NCBI RefSeq assembly: GCF_021026195.1 | Contig: NZ_JAJNCT010000009.1 | Span: forward strand, 1-64,000 | Source: Comamonas koreensis | Lineage (GTDB): Bacteria; Pseudomonadota; Gammaproteobacteria; Burkholderiales; Burkholderiaceae_C | DNA: 64,000 bases | Direction of reading: 5' to 3' | Shown: positions 27,835 through 39,164 of the stretch, in pieces | Layout of the letters: every line of letters starts with the position of its first letter | Position numbering within the stretch: the stretch's first letter is position 1 | Position numbers and translations under genes: made by a program | Notes under the pieces: model-generated | What the model was told of the DNA's origin: nothing | The model's database searches: none | The model's input: only the letters and a program-made list of their open reading frames with translations

Positions 27835-28593
27835 ATGGAATGGATCTTTGTTACGCTCGCGTCCATGTTCGCGGGCTTTGTCGACGCGGTCGTCGGTGGG
27901 GGCGGCCTCATTTTGGTGCCCGCGCTGTTTGGCGCTTTCCCCTCTGCACCACCGGCTACCTTGCTGGGCACCAACAAGAGCGCTGGCGTCTGGGGCACGC
28001 TGATTTCTGCGCGCCAGTACGCCAAGCGCGTGGATATGCGCTGGGCCGCCATTGCACCGGCGGCAGGCGCAGGTTTCGTCGCCTCGCTGCTGGGGGCCTG
28101 GGCGGTGACCGTGGTGGACCCGAGCATGCTGCGCAAGGCCTTGCCGATCATCCTGATCGCCGTGCTGGCCTACACCTTGTACAAAAAGCAGCTGGGTCAG
28201 ACCCATGCGCCGCGCTACAGCGGCCGTGCAGAGGCCTGGGTGGCCTGCGCGATTGGCGCCACCATTGGCTTCTACGATGGTTTCTTTGGACCCGGCACCG
28301 GCAGCTTTTTCGTTTTCCTGATGGTGCGCTGGCTGGGCTATGACTTTCTGAACGCTTCGGCCAGCGCCAAGATCCTGAACATCGCCACCAATGTGGCAGC
28401 GCTGATCCTGTTCACCGCCAAGGGCCATGTCTGGTGGCACTTTGCGATTCCGCTGGCCGTCGCCAACATCCTGGGCAGCATGCTGGGCACCTGGATGGCC
28501 TTGAAAAAGGGCTCGGGCTTTGTGCGTGGCATGTTCATCGTCGTGGTCGCCGCGCTGATCCTCAAGACCGGATACGACGCCTTTTTGCGCTGA
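27835..28593 (+). CDS. TSUP-family (TauE/SafE) membrane permease
   Basis: A 252-residue permease of the sulfite exporter TauE/SafE (TSUP) family, with about eight hydrophobic segments. The two family repeats show FAGFVDAVVGGGGLILVPAL near the start and IGFYDGFFGPGTGSFF near residue 145. Family members move sulfite, sulfonates or other small anions, but most, like YfcA, have no known substrate. The ATG at 27835 is chosen over one six codons earlier in a poor context. A terminator follows. The gene is downstream of the candidate small RNA. Confidence 0.87.
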   Translation: MEWIFVTLASMFAGFVDAVVGGGGLILVPALFGAFPSAPPATLLGTNKSAGVWGTLISARQYAKRVDMRWAAIAPAAGAGFVASLLGAWAVTVVDPSMLRKALPIILIAVLAYTLYKKQLGQTHAPRYSGRAEAWVACAIGATIGFYDGFFGPGTGSFFVFLMVRWLGYDFLNASASAKILNIATNVAALILFTAKGHVWWHFAIPLAVANILGSMLGTWMALKKGSGFVRGMFIVVVAALILKTGYDAFLR

Positions 28594-28653
28594 TCTTTAG
28601 CCTGTGTGCTGGTCGACCTGGCCAGCCCGCCTGGGCACCGCCCTCTTCCAGCA

Positions 28654-28678
28654 CCGCCTCGTTCTGAGGCGGTTTTTT
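28654..28678 (+). terminator. Rho-independent terminator of the TSUP gene
   Basis: CCGCCTC (28654-28660) pairs with GAGGCGG (28666-28672), followed by six T. Confidence 0.9.
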
Positions 28679-28715
28679 GTTGCCCAATGCCCTGCGACAA
28701 CGGCTCCCCCTTGGC

Positions 28716-30668
28716 TTACTGTGGCGGCTCCGTCTGCGGCTTCAGCTGGATATCTTCAACCCGCCGTGGCGTGCCCATCGGCGCACGGCCTTCGCCGCGC
28801 TGCATGGCGGCCATATCGGCCTCACTGGGGTATTCGCCCAGCAGCCAGTAGTCCATGATGCGGCGGGCAATCGGCGCGGCCGAGCCGGCACCAAAACCGG
28901 CGTTCTCAACGATCACGCCAACGGCAATCTTGGGGTCTTCCGCAGGCGCAAAGGCGATGTACAGCGCATGGTCGCGCTGGCGCTCGGCCAGGCGCGCGGC
29001 GTTGTACTTTTCCTTCTGGCCGATGCTGATGGCCTGGGCCGTGCCGGTCTTGCCGCCAGCGGTGTAGCGGGCCGTGCCGAAGGAGCCGCGCCCGGTTCCA
29101 CCGGTCACCACCGCCACCATGCCGCGCTTGACCGCGTCCATATTGCTTTGCTTGTAGCCCAGGTTTACGGGCGGCGGCTGCTCGATGGGGCGGCGCTCGC
29201 CGGTTACCGGGTCGATCAGCGACCTGCCCACATGCGGCACCCGGCTGTTGCCGTTGTCCAGAATCGTCGCCAGCGCATGCGTCAGCTGCAGAATCGTGAA
29301 GTTGTTGTATCCCTGGCCAATGCCCAGCGAGATGGTCTCACCGGCATACCAGCGTTTTTGCTCAGGGCGCTTGTAGGTATCGCGTTTCCAGGCCGTGCTG
29401 GGCAGCACGCCGCGCACTTCACCGGGCAGGTCGATGCCGGTGATCTGGCCAAAGCCCAGCGGCTTCATGAAGTCATGGATCGCATCCACGCCCATTTCAT
29501 TGGCCAGGGTGTAGAAGTAGACATTGCTCGAATGCTGGATCGCGCGGTTCAGATCGACCGGGCCCAGCGCATGGCCGGAGCGGAAGGTGTGGCCGCCAAA
29601 GGTCCAGCTGCCGCCGTCCTGGATGATGGTCGACGGGGTGCGCTTTCCCGTCTCCAGCCCGGCCAGGCCCATGAAGGGCTTGTAGGTGGAGCCAGTCGGG
29701 TAGGTGCCGCGCATGGCCCGGTTGAGCAGGGGGCGGTCAATGGATTCGTTCAGCGCCTTCCAGCTTTCCTGGTCAATGCCCTCGACAAAGATATTCGGAT
29801 CGTAGGTGGGCTTGCTGACCATGGCCAGCAGCTCGCCGCTGCGCGGGTCGATCGCCACGGCCACGCCCCGGCGCTCGCCGTACAGGTCTTCGACCATCTT
29901 CTGCAGCTTGATGTCCACCGACAGCACCACACTCTCGCCCGGGGTGGCGGGGGAGCTGTCGAGCTTGCGCACCGCATGGCCGCCGGCCGAGGTCTCCATG
30001 CGCTCCACGCCGGTGTGGCCATGCAGCTCTTTTTCGTAGCTGGCTTCCACGCCGGTCTTGCCGATGTACTCGGTGCCCCGGTAGTTGGCTGCTTCTTCGG
30101 AGTCGTCGATGCGCTCCTTCTCGCGCTGGTTGATGCGGCCGATGTAGCCGATGAGGTGGGCACCGGTCTCGCCCATCGGGTAGGAGCGAAACAGCCGCGC
30201 CTTCACATCCACACCCGGAAAACGGTAGCGCTGGGCGGCGAACTTGGCCACTTCCTGGTCGGTCAGGCGCGAGCGGATCGGCAGCGAGTCGAAGTTGCGC
30301 GAATCCTCACGCAGGCGCTTGAAACGGCGGCGGTCGCGCGGCGTGATCTCGATCAGCTCGGACAACGCATCGATGGTCTCTTCCACATCGCCCACCTTGT
30401 AGGGCGTGATCTCCAGGGTGTAGGCCGAGTAGTTGGTGGCCAGCAGCACGCCATTGCGGTCATAGATCTGGCCCCGGTTGGGGACGATGGGCACCACCGC
30501 CGTGCGGTTGCTTTCGGCCTGCGCCAGCAGGTCGTCATGGCGGTCGATCTGCAGCACATACAGGCGCGAGAGCAGAATGCCAAAGCACAGCACCACCACC
30601 AGACCGATGACGATCACCCGCAGCCGAAAGCGGCTGAAGGCGCGGTCTGAATTCTGGATCTCGGTCAT
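28716..30668 (-). CDS. mrdA: Penicillin-binding protein 2 (elongasome transpeptidase)
   Basis: PBP2 is the rod-complex D,D-transpeptidase for lateral wall growth. The 650-residue protein has a short cytoplasmic start, one transmembrane helix (about 15-40), a pedestal domain, and a transpeptidase domain with STYK (Ser327), SSN in QHSSNVYF, and KTGT in AGGKTGTAQA. The C-terminal tail of about 40 residues is charged. It is the last gene of mreB-mreC-mreD-mrdA; rodA, which often follows, is not present here. Confidence 0.96.
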   Translation of the reverse strand: MTEIQNSDRAFSRFRLRVIVIGLVVVLCFGILLSRLYVLQIDRHDDLLAQAESNRTAVVPIVPNRGQIYDRNGVLLATNYSAYTLEITPYKVGDVEETIDALSELIEITPRDRRRFKRLREDSRNFDSLPIRSRLTDQEVAKFAAQRYRFPGVDVKARLFRSYPMGETGAHLIGYIGRINQREKERIDDSEEAANYRGTEYIGKTGVEASYEKELHGHTGVERMETSAGGHAVRKLDSSPATPGESVVLSVDIKLQKMVEDLYGERRGVAVAIDPRSGELLAMVSKPTYDPNIFVEGIDQESWKALNESIDRPLLNRAMRGTYPTGSTYKPFMGLAGLETGKRTPSTIIQDGGSWTFGGHTFRSGHALGPVDLNRAIQHSSNVYFYTLANEMGVDAIHDFMKPLGFGQITGIDLPGEVRGVLPSTAWKRDTYKRPEQKRWYAGETISLGIGQGYNNFTILQLTHALATILDNGNSRVPHVGRSLIDPVTGERRPIEQPPPVNLGYKQSNMDAVKRGMVAVVTGGTGRGSFGTARYTAGGKTGTAQAISIGQKEKYNAARLAERQRDHALYIAFAPAEDPKIAVGVIVENAGFGAGSAAPIARRIMDYWLLGEYPSEADMAAMQRGEGRAPMGTPRRVEDIQLKPQTEPPQ

Positions 30669-30689
30669 GGTCTGCGCAAACGCCCCAGC

Positions 30690-31208
30690 TTACAAGGGGC
30701 GGTTTTCGTCATCGTCGGGCGGCTGGCGCTGGGGCAGCTGCAGCAGCCCGCTCACCAGCGGCCACAGCGCTACGCACCACAGGCCGGGCGTCAAAAAGCC
30801 CCAGCCCGGAAAACTGCCACGCAGCAACATGCGCAGCAGCATCAGCACCACGTCAGACGCCAGGAACAGCGGCATCACCTGCACCGCCTGGGCCATCACG
30901 CTCAGCCAGGTGATGCGCTGGCGCAGCAGCGCCACGCCGTACAGCACGGCCGAATACACCAGCGCATGCAGGCCCAGCAGGGAGGACTGGTGCACATCCA
31001 TGCACAGGCCCAGCACAAAGGCCCAGCCCATGCCGATCTTGCCGGGCTCGTGCACGCCCCAGTAGACGAGCACCAGCAGCAGCACATCGGGCAGCCACAG
31101 CGCGCGGCTCAGCGGCAGCATGTTGATCATCAGCGCCAACACCAGGGTCAGCGCAATAAAGCCAGGGGGGACAGGCAGCAGCAAGGGCTGCCCACGCGGC
31201 ATGATCAT
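30690..31208 (-). CDS. mreD: Rod shape-determining protein MreD
   Basis: A 172-residue inner-membrane protein with about five hydrophobic segments (LALMINMLPLS..., VLLLVLVYWGVHEPGKIGMGWAFVLGLCMDV, LLGLHALVYSAVLY). GLCMDVHQSSLLGLHAL is the conserved core. It is part of the elongasome with MreB, MreC, PBP2 and RodA. It lies 37 bp after mreC and 21 bp before mrdA, so one operon. Confidence 0.93.
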   Translation of the reverse strand: MIMPRGQPLLLPVPPGFIALTLVLALMINMLPLSRALWLPDVLLLVLVYWGVHEPGKIGMGWAFVLGLCMDVHQSSLLGLHALVYSAVLYGVALLRQRITWLSVMAQAVQVMPLFLASDVVLMLLRMLLRGSFPGWGFLTPGLWCVALWPLVSGLLQLPQRQPPDDDENRPL

Positions 31209-31245
31209 GGCTGCATTCCTGGGATTGGGTTCGTGGAGGCCGGCA

Positions 31246-32187
31246 TCATCCGCGCTTGCCCTTGCGGGGGGTGGAGGCCGGGCCTTCCTGGGTCTTGGTC
31301 TCCACCGGCGGGCGCGGCGGCAGGGCGTCTTCAGGCAACGGGTTGATCACCATCACAAACTGGGTGCCAAACATCTGTGCCAGGGGCTCGCAGTAGACAC
31401 GCGCGAACGGAGAGTCCGCACGGCGCTCGATCTTGACGATGCGCGCCACCGGCAGGCCGGGCGCATAGACGCCATCCACACCGCTGGTGGTCAGCAGATC
31501 GCCTTCCTGGATGTCGGCATTGCTGGGCATGAAGCGCAGCTCCATGCCACCGCCATAGGCATTGGTGGGCTCACCATAGGCGACGGCCCGGGCGCCGGTG
31601 CGCGGGTTGAGCACGGGGATGGCCTGCTCGCGGTCGGTCAGCAAGGTCACTTCGGCCGACATCGGAAACACCCGGGTCACCTGGCCCAGCACGCCCATCT
31701 CGTCCATCACCGGAGAGCCACGCGCAATGCCGGCCACCTCGCCCTTGTCGATCACGACACGGCGGTTGAAGGCATCGGCCGTCTCGTACACCACCTGGGC
31801 GGCGCGCCCTTCGGTCTTGAGGCGGGGCACCAGGTTCAGCAACTGGCGCAGCCGCTGGTTCTCATGGTCCAGCGTTTCGACCAGGTTGGCACGGTGGGTC
31901 AGCGCAATCGCGTTTTTCTCAGCGGTGACGGCAGCCGCTTGCGCCTTGTTCAAATCTTCAAAATAACTGGCACCGCCCTGGATCAGCAGCACCGGCTGCA
32001 GCATCACCCATTGCATGGGGAAGAGGACGGTGGCGACGGCCTTGCGCAGCGGCTCGGTGAGCTTGAAGCGCACGTCCGCCACCATCAGGAACACCGCCAG
32101 CGCTACGCACAGCGCCAGACGCACATTGGCGCTGGGCCCCTGTGGTCGGAAGGTCGGTATACCGCCGGAGAAGACGTTGCGTGCCAT
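31246..32187 (-). CDS. mreC: Rod shape-determining protein MreC
   Basis: MreC is the bitopic periplasmic scaffold of the elongasome. The 313-residue product has a transmembrane helix (about residues 22-40), a coiled coil (about 68-110, LNKAQAAAVTAEKNAIALTH...) and a beta-rich domain with NPRTGARAVAYGEPTNAYGGGMELRFMP. The C-terminus is Pro/Lys-rich. The gene is separated from mreB by 275 bp in which I see no gene and no clear terminator. Confidence 0.94.
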   Translation of the reverse strand: MARNVFSGGIPTFRPQGPSANVRLALCVALAVFLMVADVRFKLTEPLRKAVATVLFPMQWVMLQPVLLIQGGASYFEDLNKAQAAAVTAEKNAIALTHRANLVETLDHENQRLRQLLNLVPRLKTEGRAAQVVYETADAFNRRVVIDKGEVAGIARGSPVMDEMGVLGQVTRVFPMSAEVTLLTDREQAIPVLNPRTGARAVAYGEPTNAYGGGMELRFMPSNADIQEGDLLTTSGVDGVYAPGLPVARIVKIERRADSPFARVYCEPLAQMFGTQFVMVINPLPEDALPPRPPVETKTQEGPASTPRKGKRG

Positions 32188-32462
32188 GCAGTGGCCTCAG
32201 CAGAACCTGGCCCGGTTCCCAATGCCTGGTCCGGGCGCGTGCCGCTGCGCCAGTAGGCGGTCAGCACGGTGGACAAGGGACATGGGCAGGGACATCGGAG
32301 AAAAGCGAAAAAGCAGAAACGGGCGCATCACAGCGGCTAGGCATTCAACGCATCGCAAGCGGCCAGGCTGTGCAAACAAGCATGGCGGGCCTGCAGCGCG
32401 CCATGGTGTGCATAGCCGCTGCCCCTCGCCATTATTGCGTATCGCTGCGCAGGGCGCCTGTG

Positions 32463-33557
<1,095 letters not shown>

Positions 33558-33634
33558 TCATTGGTGTGTGGTGAGATGACAGAAGGGTTTTTGATGCGCA
33601 ATGACCGACGTTGCCGCGTTATTGCGTCAAAGAC

Positions 33635-33671
33635 GGGATAATACTCTATCCCCTGTGAATAACTTACAGGG
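33635..33671. promoter_or_regulatory. Two adjacent inverted repeats in the mreB-gatC spacer
   Basis: GGGATA-N6-TATCCC (33635-33652) is followed at once by CCCTGT-N9-ACAGGG (33651-33671, sharing bases). TATTAT on the minus strand inside the first repeat could be the mreB -10 element. The 212-bp spacer must hold promoters for both the mre and gat operons. Confidence 0.35.
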
Positions 33672-33721
33672 CAACGCTTTCCGGCCCCGTTTTTTTATGA
33701 CTGGTTTACATACGACTATCT

Positions 33722-34021
33722 ATGGCCCTGACAAAAGATGACATTGCCCGCATCGCCAACCTGGCGCGGCTCGAATTATCCGACTCCGAGAGTGAGCGCA
33801 TGCTCTCGCAGATGAATAACTTTTTCGGCATTGTGGAGAAGATGCAGGCTGTGGATACCTCTGGTGTCATGCCCCTGTCACACCCCGTGGCAGCGATCCA
33901 GGAAATCACCCTCCGTCTTCGTGATGATGTCATCAGCGAGCCGGATAACCGGGAAGCCAACCAGCGCAGCGCGCCTGCCGTGGAAAAAGGCTATTTCCTG
34001 GTACCCAAGGTGATTGAGTAA
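33722..34021 (+). CDS. gatC: Glutamyl/aspartyl-tRNA amidotransferase subunit C
   Basis: The 99-residue small subunit that stabilises the GatCAB complex, which converts mischarged Glu-tRNA(Gln) or Asp-tRNA(Asn) to the amide form. The typical sequence [18 protein letters not shown] is at the N-terminus and [10 protein letters not shown] near the middle. gatA follows after 142 bp. Presence of GatCAB fits a betaproteobacterium lacking AsnRS and/or relying on transamidation. Confidence 0.96.
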   Translation: MALTKDDIARIANLARLELSDSESERMLSQMNNFFGIVEKMQAVDTSGVMPLSHPVAAIQEITLRLRDDVISEPDNREANQRSAPAVEKGYFLVPKVIE

Positions 34022-34163
34022 TTCACAGCATCTTCAGGCCTGGTGGGCCCTGGCAATAACCGGCCCCCGGCCGTGGTGGCAGCAGCACGCAGCACCATGC
34101 CCCTGAGACCGGCGCGCAGCGCCCTTTCCCATTCACCGAGATCGCCAAGATCGCGAGATTTGC

Positions 34164-35639
34164 ATGAGCATCCCTACCGAATTGCATGACTTGAGCGTGG
34201 CCCAGCTGGCCGCCAAGCTCAAACGCCGCGAAGTGTCCTCCGTCGAGGCTGCGCAACATTTCCTCACCCGTGCCAAGGCCCACCAGGATCTGGGCGCCTA
34301 TGTCCACATCCATGAAGACGTGACCCTGGCCCAGGCCCGTGCCGCCGATGCCGCCATTGCAGCGGGCACGGCCGGCAAGCTGGCCGGTGTGCCGATTGGC
34401 CACAAGGACCTGTTCGTCACCCAGGACTTCCCCACCACCGCAGGCAGCAAGATGCTGGCAGGCTACCAGTCGCCATTTGACGCCACCATGGTGAGCAAGC
34501 TGGCCGGCGCCGGTGCCGTGACCCTGGGCAAGCTGAACATGGACGAGTTCGCGATGGGCTCGGCCAACGAGAACAGCGCCATCAGCCCGGTGCGCAACCC
34601 CTGGGACACCAGCCGGGTGCCCGGCGGTTCGTCCGGCGGCTCGGCAGCGGCCGTGGCCGCGCGCCTGGCGCCCGCCGCCACCGGCAGCGATACGGGCGGC
34701 TCCATCCGCCAGCCCGCGTCGTTCTGCGGCATCACCGGCATCAAGCCCACCTATGGCCGCGCCAGCCGCTACGGCATGATCGCCTTCGCCTCCAGCCTGG
34801 ACCAGGCCGGCCCGATGGCGCGCACCGCCGAAGACTGCGCGCTGCTGCTCAGCGAGATGTGCGGCCCCGACCTGGACCGCGACTCCACCAGCCTCGACCA
34901 CCCGGCCGAAGACTTCACGGCCCAGTTGAACGACTCGCTGGCCGGCCTGCGCATCGGCGTGCCTGCCGAGTTCTTTGGCGATGGCCTGAGCAGCGATGTG
35001 CGCGCCGCTGTCGATGCCGCCCTCAAGGAGTACGAAAAGCTGGGCGCCAAGCTGGTGCCGATCAGCCTGCCGCGCACCGAGCTGTCCATCCCCGTCTACT
35101 ACATCATCGCCCCGGCCGAGGCCTCGTCCAACCTCTCGCGCTTTGATGGCGTGAAGTTCGGCCACCGCGCCAAGGACTACACCGACCTGGTCGACATGTA
35201 CAAGAAGACCCGCGCCGAAGGCTTTGGCGACGAGGTCAAGCGCCGCATCATGACCGGCGCCTATGTGCTGTCGCACGGCTACTACGACGCCTACTACCTG
35301 CAGGCGCAAAAGATCCGCCGCATGATTGCCGACGACTTCCAGACCGCCTTCAAGGACTGCGACCTGATCGCCGGCCCCGCTGCGCCCACCGTGGCCTGGG
35401 CGCTGGGCGGCAAGAGCGACCCGCTTGCCAACTACCTGGCCGACATTTACACCCTGCCCGCATCGCTGGCCGGCCTGCCCGGCCTGAGCGTGCCTGCCGG
35501 CTTTGGCGAAGGCGGCATGCCCGTGGGCCTGCAGCTGATCGGCAACTACTTTGGCGAAGCCAAGCTCCTGAACGCCGCCCACCAGCTGCAGCAAGCCACC
35601 GACCACCACCTGCGCCAGCCCACCGGCATCGCGAAGTAA
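34164..35639 (+). CDS. gatA: Glutamyl/aspartyl-tRNA amidotransferase subunit A
   Basis: GatA is the amidase subunit that frees ammonia from glutamine. The 491-residue protein has the Ser-cisSer-Lys triad: Lys81 in PIGHKDLF, and the two Ser in the Gly/Ser-rich block [11 protein letters not shown] and [14 protein letters not shown]. The start ATG has only a weak GAGA ribosome-binding sequence. gatB follows 20 bp downstream with AGGGAGGA. Confidence 0.97.
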   Translation: MSIPTELHDLSVAQLAAKLKRREVSSVEAAQHFLTRAKAHQDLGAYVHIHEDVTLAQARAADAAIAAGTAGKLAGVPIGHKDLFVTQDFPTTAGSKMLAGYQSPFDATMVSKLAGAGAVTLGKLNMDEFAMGSANENSAISPVRNPWDTSRVPGGSSGGSAAAVAARLAPAATGSDTGGSIRQPASFCGITGIKPTYGRASRYGMIAFASSLDQAGPMARTAEDCALLLSEMCGPDLDRDSTSLDHPAEDFTAQLNDSLAGLRIGVPAEFFGDGLSSDVRAAVDAALKEYEKLGAKLVPISLPRTELSIPVYYIIAPAEASSNLSRFDGVKFGHRAKDYTDLVDMYKKTRAEGFGDEVKRRIMTGAYVLSHGYYDAYYLQAQKIRRMIADDFQTAFKDCDLIAGPAAPTVAWALGGKSDPLANYLADIYTLPASLAGLPGLSVPAGFGEGGMPVGLQLIGNYFGEAKLLNAAHQLQQATDHHLRQPTGIAK

Positions 35640-35659
35640 CGCAGGGAGGAACACAGAAC

Positions 35660-37114
35660 ATGACCGAAACAACCGTCAAGCTCATCAACGGCTACGAAGT
35701 GGTGATTGGCTTTGAAACCCACACCCAGCTGGCCGCCAACAGCAAGATCTTCAGCCGCGCCAGCACCGCCTTTGGCGCCGAGCCCAACACCCAGGCCTGC
35801 GCCGTGGACCTGGCCCTGCCCGGCACCCTGCCGGTGATGAACAAGAAGGCCGTCGAGTGCGCCATCAAGCTCGCCCTGGCACTGGGCAGCACCATTGCGC
35901 CCGTCAGCATCTTTGCGCGCAAGAACTACTTCTACCCCGACCTGCCCAAGGGCTACCAGATCTCGCAGTTCGAGATCCCGGTGGTGCAAGGCGGTGAGGT
36001 GAGCTTCTTTGTTGGCGACCAGAAAAAGACCGTGCGCCTGGTGCGCGCCCACCTGGAAGAAGACGCCGGCAAATCCGTGCACGACGAGTTCATCGGCCAA
36101 TCGGGCATTGACCTGAACCGCGCCGGCACGCCGCTGTTGGAGATCGTCACCGAGCCCGACATGAGCAGCACCGCCGAAGCCGTGGCCTATGCCAAGGAAC
36201 TGCACAAGATCGTCACCTGGATCGGCATCTGCGACGGCAACATGCAGGAAGGCTCGTTCCGCTGCGATGCCAACGTGTCCGTGCGCAAGCCCGGCCAGCC
36301 GCTGGGCACCCGCCGCGAGATCAAGAACCTGAACTCGTTCCGCAACATGCAGATCGCCATCGATTACGAAATCCGCTGGCAGATCGAAGAGATCGAAGAT
36401 GGCCGTGCGATCCAGCAGGCCACCGTGCTGTTCAACCCCGACACCGGCGAGACCCGCGCGATGCGCACCAAGGAAGACGCGGCCGATTACCGCTACTTCC
36501 CCGATCCAGACCTGCCACCGCTGGTGGTCGCCGACAGCTGGGTGCAGGCTGTGAAGGCTGAGATGCCCGAGCTGCCGCGCCAGCGTGCCGACCGCTTTGT
36601 GACCGACTACGGCCTGCCCGAGTACGACGCCACCACCTTGACCCAAAGCCAGGCCATGGCCGACTACTTTGAAGCCGCCGCCAAGGCCAGCGGCCAGCCC
36701 AAGCTGGCCAGCAACTGGGTGATGGGCGAGATCTCGCGCCGTCTGAACCTGGAAGAAATCGGCATGGACCAGGTCAAGGTCAGCGCCGCGCAACTGGGCA
36801 CCCTGATCGCCCGCATCCACGGCAATGTCATCAGCAACAACAGCGCCAAGCAGGTGTTCGAGGCGCTGTGGAGCGGTGAAGGCGCAGATGTGGACGCCGT
36901 CATCGACGCCAAGGACTTGAAGCAATCCAACGACACCGGTGCGCTCGAAGCCATCATCGACGAGGTGATCGCCGCCAACCCTGGCAATGTGGAGCAGTAC
37001 AAGGCCGGCAAGGACAAGGCCTTCAACGCGCTGGTCGGCCAGGTGATGAAGGCTTCCAAGGGCAAGGCCAACCCGGGCCAGGTCAATGAGCTGCTGAAGG
37101 CCAAGCTGGCTTAA
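35660..37114 (+). CDS. gatB: Glutamyl/aspartyl-tRNA amidotransferase subunit B
   Basis: GatB carries out ATP-dependent activation of the mischarged tRNA and amide transfer. The 484-residue protein has the conserved [25 protein letters not shown], and EDAGKSVHD motifs, and a C-terminal YqeY-like tail domain from about residue 330 that contacts tRNA. A strong terminator lies 23 bp after the stop. Confidence 0.97.
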   Translation: MTETTVKLINGYEVVIGFETHTQLAANSKIFSRASTAFGAEPNTQACAVDLALPGTLPVMNKKAVECAIKLALALGSTIAPVSIFARKNYFYPDLPKGYQISQFEIPVVQGGEVSFFVGDQKKTVRLVRAHLEEDAGKSVHDEFIGQSGIDLNRAGTPLLEIVTEPDMSSTAEAVAYAKELHKIVTWIGICDGNMQEGSFRCDANVSVRKPGQPLGTRREIKNLNSFRNMQIAIDYEIRWQIEEIEDGRAIQQATVLFNPDTGETRAMRTKEDAADYRYFPDPDLPPLVVADSWVQAVKAEMPELPRQRADRFVTDYGLPEYDATTLTQSQAMADYFEAAAKASGQPKLASNWVMGEISRRLNLEEIGMDQVKVSAAQLGTLIARIHGNVISNNSAKQVFEALWSGEGADVDAVIDAKDLKQSNDTGALEAIIDEVIAANPGNVEQYKAGKDKAFNALVGQVMKASKGKANPGQVNELLKAKLA

Positions 37115-37137
37115 TCCCGTTTCACTGCCTCTTATTG

Positions 37138-37162
37138 AAAGCCTCCGTCAGGAGGCTTTTTC
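37138..37162 (+). terminator. Rho-independent terminator of the gat operon
   Basis: AAAGCCTCC (37138-37146), GTCA loop, GGAGGCTTT (37151-37159), then TT. Confidence 0.9.
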
Positions 37163-37281
37163 ACACATGCGGCAAGACGAACTTGGCATCCCAACAATGT
37201 CATTCATTGTTGACACTGTCGACCTTGATGTATCGAAATGCTTCAAGATATGATCCATCTATCAATTTAGTAGATCTTTTT

Positions 37282-38961
37282 ATGCTGAGCCATTGCCATG
37301 TCTTTCGCGGTTCTGCCGCCATCGTCCTTTTTGCCTGTAACTTGAGCCACACACATGCACAAACGGTCATCTATGAACAGCGCTTTGAAAGCCCGGCGCT
37401 AGCCTGCCAGCAGCTTGATGGCACTGCGCGTACAGGTCTCACCAGGCTGCAGGATGATTTTGGCAACAACTTTCGCCAGCTCAATTCCGCCGACGTGTTG
37501 TGCATCACCCCGCCCATCGCGGGCAAGCAAAATTACTCGGACCCCAGCGGTACTGCGGGCAATTACACGATTGGCTTCTACGGATCCATCAATACCGCCA
37601 ACACAGAGGCGGTGGGTATGGCCTTTGACCCCAGCGGCCAGCCTTTTGTCAACGGCTCCGTCGCACTGGCCAATGTCAAACTGGCCAATTACACCGCTAC
37701 CCCGACTTCCCCCACGATCGGTGATCCCGTGCGCGTGACCATGGCTTACTACCGTTTGCGGGCAACAGCGGGGGGCGGAGAGCCGGCAAACTCCGATTTC
37801 TCGCTCTCGCCACCAGCCGTGCTGGGCCAGCCCGCCGTTGTCCGTGGTCAGCCTTCGAGCAATGTCCTGACCCCTATCTTGACCGAGCAGGTCACCACGA
37901 CCAACACCACCGGCAACGCTTACGCGCTGGATTGGACCACCCATACCTTCTCCGTGGACACCAGCAGTTTCGCGGCGGGGGACAAGCTGGTCGTGCTGTT
38001 CACCGGCCTGGATCTGAACCAGTACGTGGCGATTGACAACTTCGTAGTAACTACCAGTGCGATTGCGCCAGCGCCACTGCAGGTCAGCAAGGCATTCGCC
38101 AGCACCTCCGTTCAACCTGGTCAGAGCACGCAGGTACGCATCGATGTGCAAGGCAATAACGTGGGCGATACCTTGGGCCTGAACCTGCGAGACAGCTTGC
38201 CCGCACCGCTGACACTGGACAGCATCGCCAGCAACAGCTGTGCAGGCACGACGACCACCAACGGCAATGCGCTGAGCCTGACGGGTGGCACGGTGCCATC
38301 AACAGGATGCCAGGTGGTGTTGAATACAACGTGGCCCGCCACCGACATCTGCTCGGTAAGCAGCGTCACCAATACCATCACCGACGGCGCTGACTTCAGC
38401 TTCAGCTCCGGTGCGCGGACTGCTGGTATTGACGCCACAGCCACGCTGGCATGCCAAGCCAAAGCCCTGCAAGTGAGCAAGTCGTTCAGTGCCTCCAGTG
38501 TCAAACCAGGTGATAGCACTCAGATCACAATCTCCATCACTGGCAACGGCTTCAACGACGCCAGCGGACTTTCGCTGATCGACCGCCTGCCGGCTCCGCT
38601 GACGCTGGATGGCATTGCCAGCAACAGCTGCGGAGGTAGCGCCTCTAGCAGCGGCAGCACTCTCACGCTGAGCGGCGGAGTGGTGCCAGCGGCAGGCTGC
38701 CAGGTGGTGCTGAACGCAACCTGGCCTGCAGCAGATCAGTGCACCGTGGCAAGCGTGACCAATACCATTGTCGATGGCACAGACTTCAGCTTTGGCTCAG
38801 GCACCCCGACTGCAGGAATCAATGCGACCGCAGCGCTGGCTTGCGCTAGCGCGGTAACACCGCCGATAACACCGACGGCGGTACCGCTAGGCGGACTGTG
38901 GGTATCGATCGGCATGGGCATGGGTCTGTTCGGACTAGCCCGCCGCTATCGCCGCAGCTGA
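37282..38961 (+). CDS. Exported protein with duplicated beta domain and C-terminal membrane anchor
   Basis: A 559-residue secreted protein I cannot name. A signal peptide (MLSHCHVFRGSAAIVLFACNLSHTHAQT, cut after about residue 27) is followed by an unfamiliar N-terminal domain of about 230 residues, then two tandem DUF11-like repeats of about 130 residues each. Both begin VSK(A/S)F..SSV.PG.STQ, share LPAPLTLD.IASNSC, and contain a conserved pair of Cys. The C-terminus has VPLGGLWVSIGMGMGLFGLARRYRR: a short motif, a hydrophobic segment and Arg, like the sorting tails of the IPTL/PEP-CTERM type. Upstream DNA is AT-rich. Confidence 0.75.
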   Translation: MLSHCHVFRGSAAIVLFACNLSHTHAQTVIYEQRFESPALACQQLDGTARTGLTRLQDDFGNNFRQLNSADVLCITPPIAGKQNYSDPSGTAGNYTIGFYGSINTANTEAVGMAFDPSGQPFVNGSVALANVKLANYTATPTSPTIGDPVRVTMAYYRLRATAGGGEPANSDFSLSPPAVLGQPAVVRGQPSSNVLTPILTEQVTTTNTTGNAYALDWTTHTFSVDTSSFAAGDKLVVLFTGLDLNQYVAIDNFVVTTSAIAPAPLQVSKAFASTSVQPGQSTQVRIDVQGNNVGDTLGLNLRDSLPAPLTLDSIASNSCAGTTTTNGNALSLTGGTVPSTGCQVVLNTTWPATDICSVSSVTNTITDGADFSFSSGARTAGIDATATLACQAKALQVSKSFSASSVKPGDSTQITISITGNGFNDASGLSLIDRLPAPLTLDGIASNSCGGSASSSGSTLTLSGGVVPAAGCQVVLNATWPAADQCTVASVTNTIVDGTDFSFGSGTPTAGINATAALACASAVTPPITPTAVPLGGLWVSIGMGMGLFGLARRYRRS

Positions 38962-39164
38962 TGCCCAGGGAGGGCGATACGCTCACAACACAATGGCCCG
39001 CAACTGCGGGCCATTTGCTTGGCATCGATGCCATTGCAGGGTATCAATGGCAGTTGGTGTCCATGTCTTGCGCTGTCAATACAGCCTTGGCACTCAGCCG
39101 CCTAGGTAGGGCAGCCAGATAACACTTGGCTGCTGAGGGCACATGACCTGTACCAACGTATTTC
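38962..39164. other. Intergenic region with a terminator hairpin
   Basis: 203 bp without a supportable gene; its notable part is the hairpin at 38992-39015. The rest, about 39020-39164, shows nothing I can interpret. Confidence 0.6.
38992..39015 (+). terminator. Terminator hairpin after the exported repeat protein
   Basis: Perfect 10-bp stem AATGGCCCGC (38992-39001) with GCGGGCCATT (39006-39015), loop AACT; only a short T-run follows. Confidence 0.65.

Noticed and set aside
28677..30650. A 657-codon plus-strand open frame opposite mrdA
   Set aside because: Shadow of mrdA; mrdA has all transpeptidase motifs.
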